Of a stretch of DNA of 64,000 bases, positions 62,487 to 64,000 are shown one piece after another. Position 1 is the stretch's first letter. The number at the start of each line of letters is the position of its first letter. A model generated the notes under the pieces. It worked only from the letters and a program-made list of their open reading frames with translations, searched no databases and had not been told where the DNA came from. The position numbers and the translations under genes were made by a program. Origin of the DNA: Diaporthe sp. PMI_573 (lineage: Eukaryota; Ascomycota; Sordariomycetes; Diaporthales; Diaporthaceae); contig JAJTUP010000028.1 in NCBI GenBank assembly GCA_021399435.1, forward strand, positions 248,001-312,000, written 5' to 3'.

Positions 62487-64000
62487 GCCACGAGACAACC
62501 AAGGGCACTACTCGTCAGAAGAAGCACTTACTTCGCCATTGCCCCAATTACAGAGGGCAGCAACAGTCTCAGCAGTCTCAACTTACTCAGCACTTTCCTA
62601 TAGTAGACAAGACCTTTAAGCAGATGCTTGATGAGCTTGCTGCTAGAGCAATTTTTGCTGATGGCCGTCCATTTAACCTCTTCGAGTCCAAACGAATGCG
62701 GATTCTGTTGAGCAAGCTGAATACTGCCTGGCAACCACCATCTCGTCGCCGAGTGCAGCGGCTGCTAGCCCCGACTTATTCTGAGTATCACAACCAAGTC
62801 CAAGATATCCTCGACCAGACAGAACGTATCAACGTGATCTTTGACGCTTCAGACAATATCACAAGTCATCGAATTATCAATATCTCGATACAGGTGGCAA
62901 ATGGTCCGGCGTTCTATTGGAAGACGTTTGATACAGGAGAGATTCAACACACGGCTGAGCACTACATTGATCTTTTGTATCCTGAGCTGGAGATAATTTG
63001 CAAGGGTAACTTCTTGCGAATTAACTCGTTTTGCACAGATACGGATAGCGTGATGAGGAAAGCTCATGTGCATTTGGCTGCAAGAAAGGAATTCCAGCAT
63101 TGCTTCTTTTCCCTCTGCGATTCACATGGGTTACAGCTACTCATCAAGGACATCCTAGAGCTGCCGTTCTTTGAGGAGACATTCAAAAGCACTACATTAA
63201 TTGTCACCTTCTTCAAGAAGTCGAAACTGCAGTTGGCTCGATTGAGAGAGGCACAAAAGGCAGCTTGGGGCCACCATAAGGCGTTTTTATCCGCGTGGGT
63301 CTTTAAGTTTTTCTGGCTCCTAGCTATAACTAACCGCTCGCTTTAGTGTAATCACACGCTGGGGCAGCCAGTTCAATGCTTTGCGGTCAGTTTTACGCTG
63401 TAAACAGCCTCTCCAAACATACGCTCGCCGTCCTGACGTGAGGGCAGAGCTAGCCTCCGGGTCTCTCGAGCTTCTTCCGAGGGTGCTGGAGTCTGTCAAT
63501 AACCCTCACTTCTGGATACGCCTAGAGACTGTTTTGGCTATAATTAAGCCTGTGAGCAGTCGTCAGCATGCCTCAGAAGCCGATCGGGCTCACATCGGCC
63601 ATGTGATTCCTCGTTGGCTGGGGATTAAAGCAGAATGGAAAGCACTTGACGATTCTCAGCAACATAAAGACGTGAATTTCAGCGAGCTGTATTCCGTATG
63701 GTTAAACCGGATGGACAAACAGACATATGATATTCATTATGCAGGATTTGCATTAAGGCCTGACATAGTCGGGACTAAGCTTGAAGAACAGCTGATGATG
63801 AAAGTGCTTCGGTTCTTTAAGTCAGCAGTCAATCCTGCTGACTACCTTCATGTTGTTCGAGAATTTAACCACTTCCGAGCACAATCTGGCGGCCAGTTTG
63901 CTGCGGGAGGCTTAGTCTATTCAAAAGAATGGACGCCATTAGATGCTTGGATGCTTCTTGATAACCAGGGCAGCAAGCTGGCTACACTTGCTGTCCGAAT
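62487..64000 (+). mobile_element. hAT transposase gene, 5' end cut by the Gypsy LTR, runs off window
   Basis: Coding resumes directly at the LTR edge with SHETTKGTTRQKKHLLRHC, the second half of a BED-type zinc finger. Next come FNLFESKRMRILLSKLN, INVIFDASDNITSHRIINIS, INSFCTDTDSVMRKAHVH and FSLCDSHGLQLLIKDILELP, then a 52-base intron (63295-63346, GTGGGT...CTATAACTAAC...TTTAG) into VITRWGSQFNALRSVLRC, IIKPVSSRQHASEADRAHIG and on to the window end. The order is that of hAT transposases with a DUF659-like core; the C-terminal dimerisation domain would lie beyond 64000. No stops are seen from 62487 on, so it was intact before the Gypsy insertion split its zinc finger. Confidence 0.87.

Noticed and set aside
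1..64000. CRISPR arrays, bacterial operons, rRNA or tRNA genes
   Set aside because: No spaced direct-repeat array, no ribosome-binding-site-led operon and no cloverleaf or B-box pattern good enough to call was seen; the window is eukaryotic.

Overview
This window looks like a chromosome segment of a filamentous ascomycete (Pezizomycotina, most likely Sordariomycetes; genus not assignable by eye). The reasons are short introns of 45-105 bases with GT...CTRAY...AG signals, Zn2Cys6 regulators, Fot1/Pot2-like and other pogo transposons, a Tad-like LINE tail, hAT elements and a Ty3/Gypsy element. Nonsense codons of the kind produced by C-to-T change (CAR to TAR, CGA or TGG to TGA) recur in the relics, which fits repeat-induced point mutation (RIP).

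Layout. 0.4-3.7 kb: an intact three-exon STE23/insulin-degrading-enzyme gene, the one clear housekeeping gene. 5-10 kb: a decayed hypothetical gene and a tyrosine-phosphatase gene that lost its catalytic loop. 10-11.5 kb: a broken pogo transposase. 12.6-16.5 kb: a transthyretin-like protein fused to a SANT/Myb-like domain, and a basic repeat-rich nuclear-type protein. 17.7-22.4 kb: a transposon nest made of a LINE 3' end, a complete Pot2-like element split by a 473-bp solo LTR, and a deleted pogo element with 171-bp inverted repeats. 22.8-26.2 kb: a degenerate C2H2-type protein, a small secreted cysteine-containing protein and a low-complexity Ser/Pro/Met-rich protein. 27-36 kb: decayed genes, an inverted pair of DNA-transposon relics, a short-chain dehydrogenase gene with one premature stop, a hAT relic and an orphan gene ending inside it. 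36.6-37.8 kb: a small three-helix membrane protein and an AT-hook protein with a duplicated module.

38.7-46.7 kb: the N-terminal remnant of one regulator, an intact five-exon Zn2Cys6 regulator (657 aa), and an MFS transporter cut off after about six helices and joined to an unrelated open frame. The regulator, transporter and dehydrogenase resemble leftovers of a secondary-metabolite-type locus, but no synthase gene is present.

48.4-64 kb: a degenerate hAT with inverted ends, a four-exon Zn2Cys6 regulator missing its DNA-binding domain at a pogo scar, fragments of an Est1-like protein, another Zn2Cys6 regulator, a Gypsy reverse transcriptase and a protein kinase. These are followed by two apparently intact genes (a DUF7770-like protein and a cysteine/Ser-Thr-rich protein), then a recent but 3'-truncated Gypsy element lodged in the 5' end of a hAT transposase gene that runs off the window.

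Overall this is an accessory, transposon-dominated compartment next to a conserved gene. Intron structures were inferred by eye from splice signals and frame continuity. Where several exons are given, their summed length is a multiple of three.
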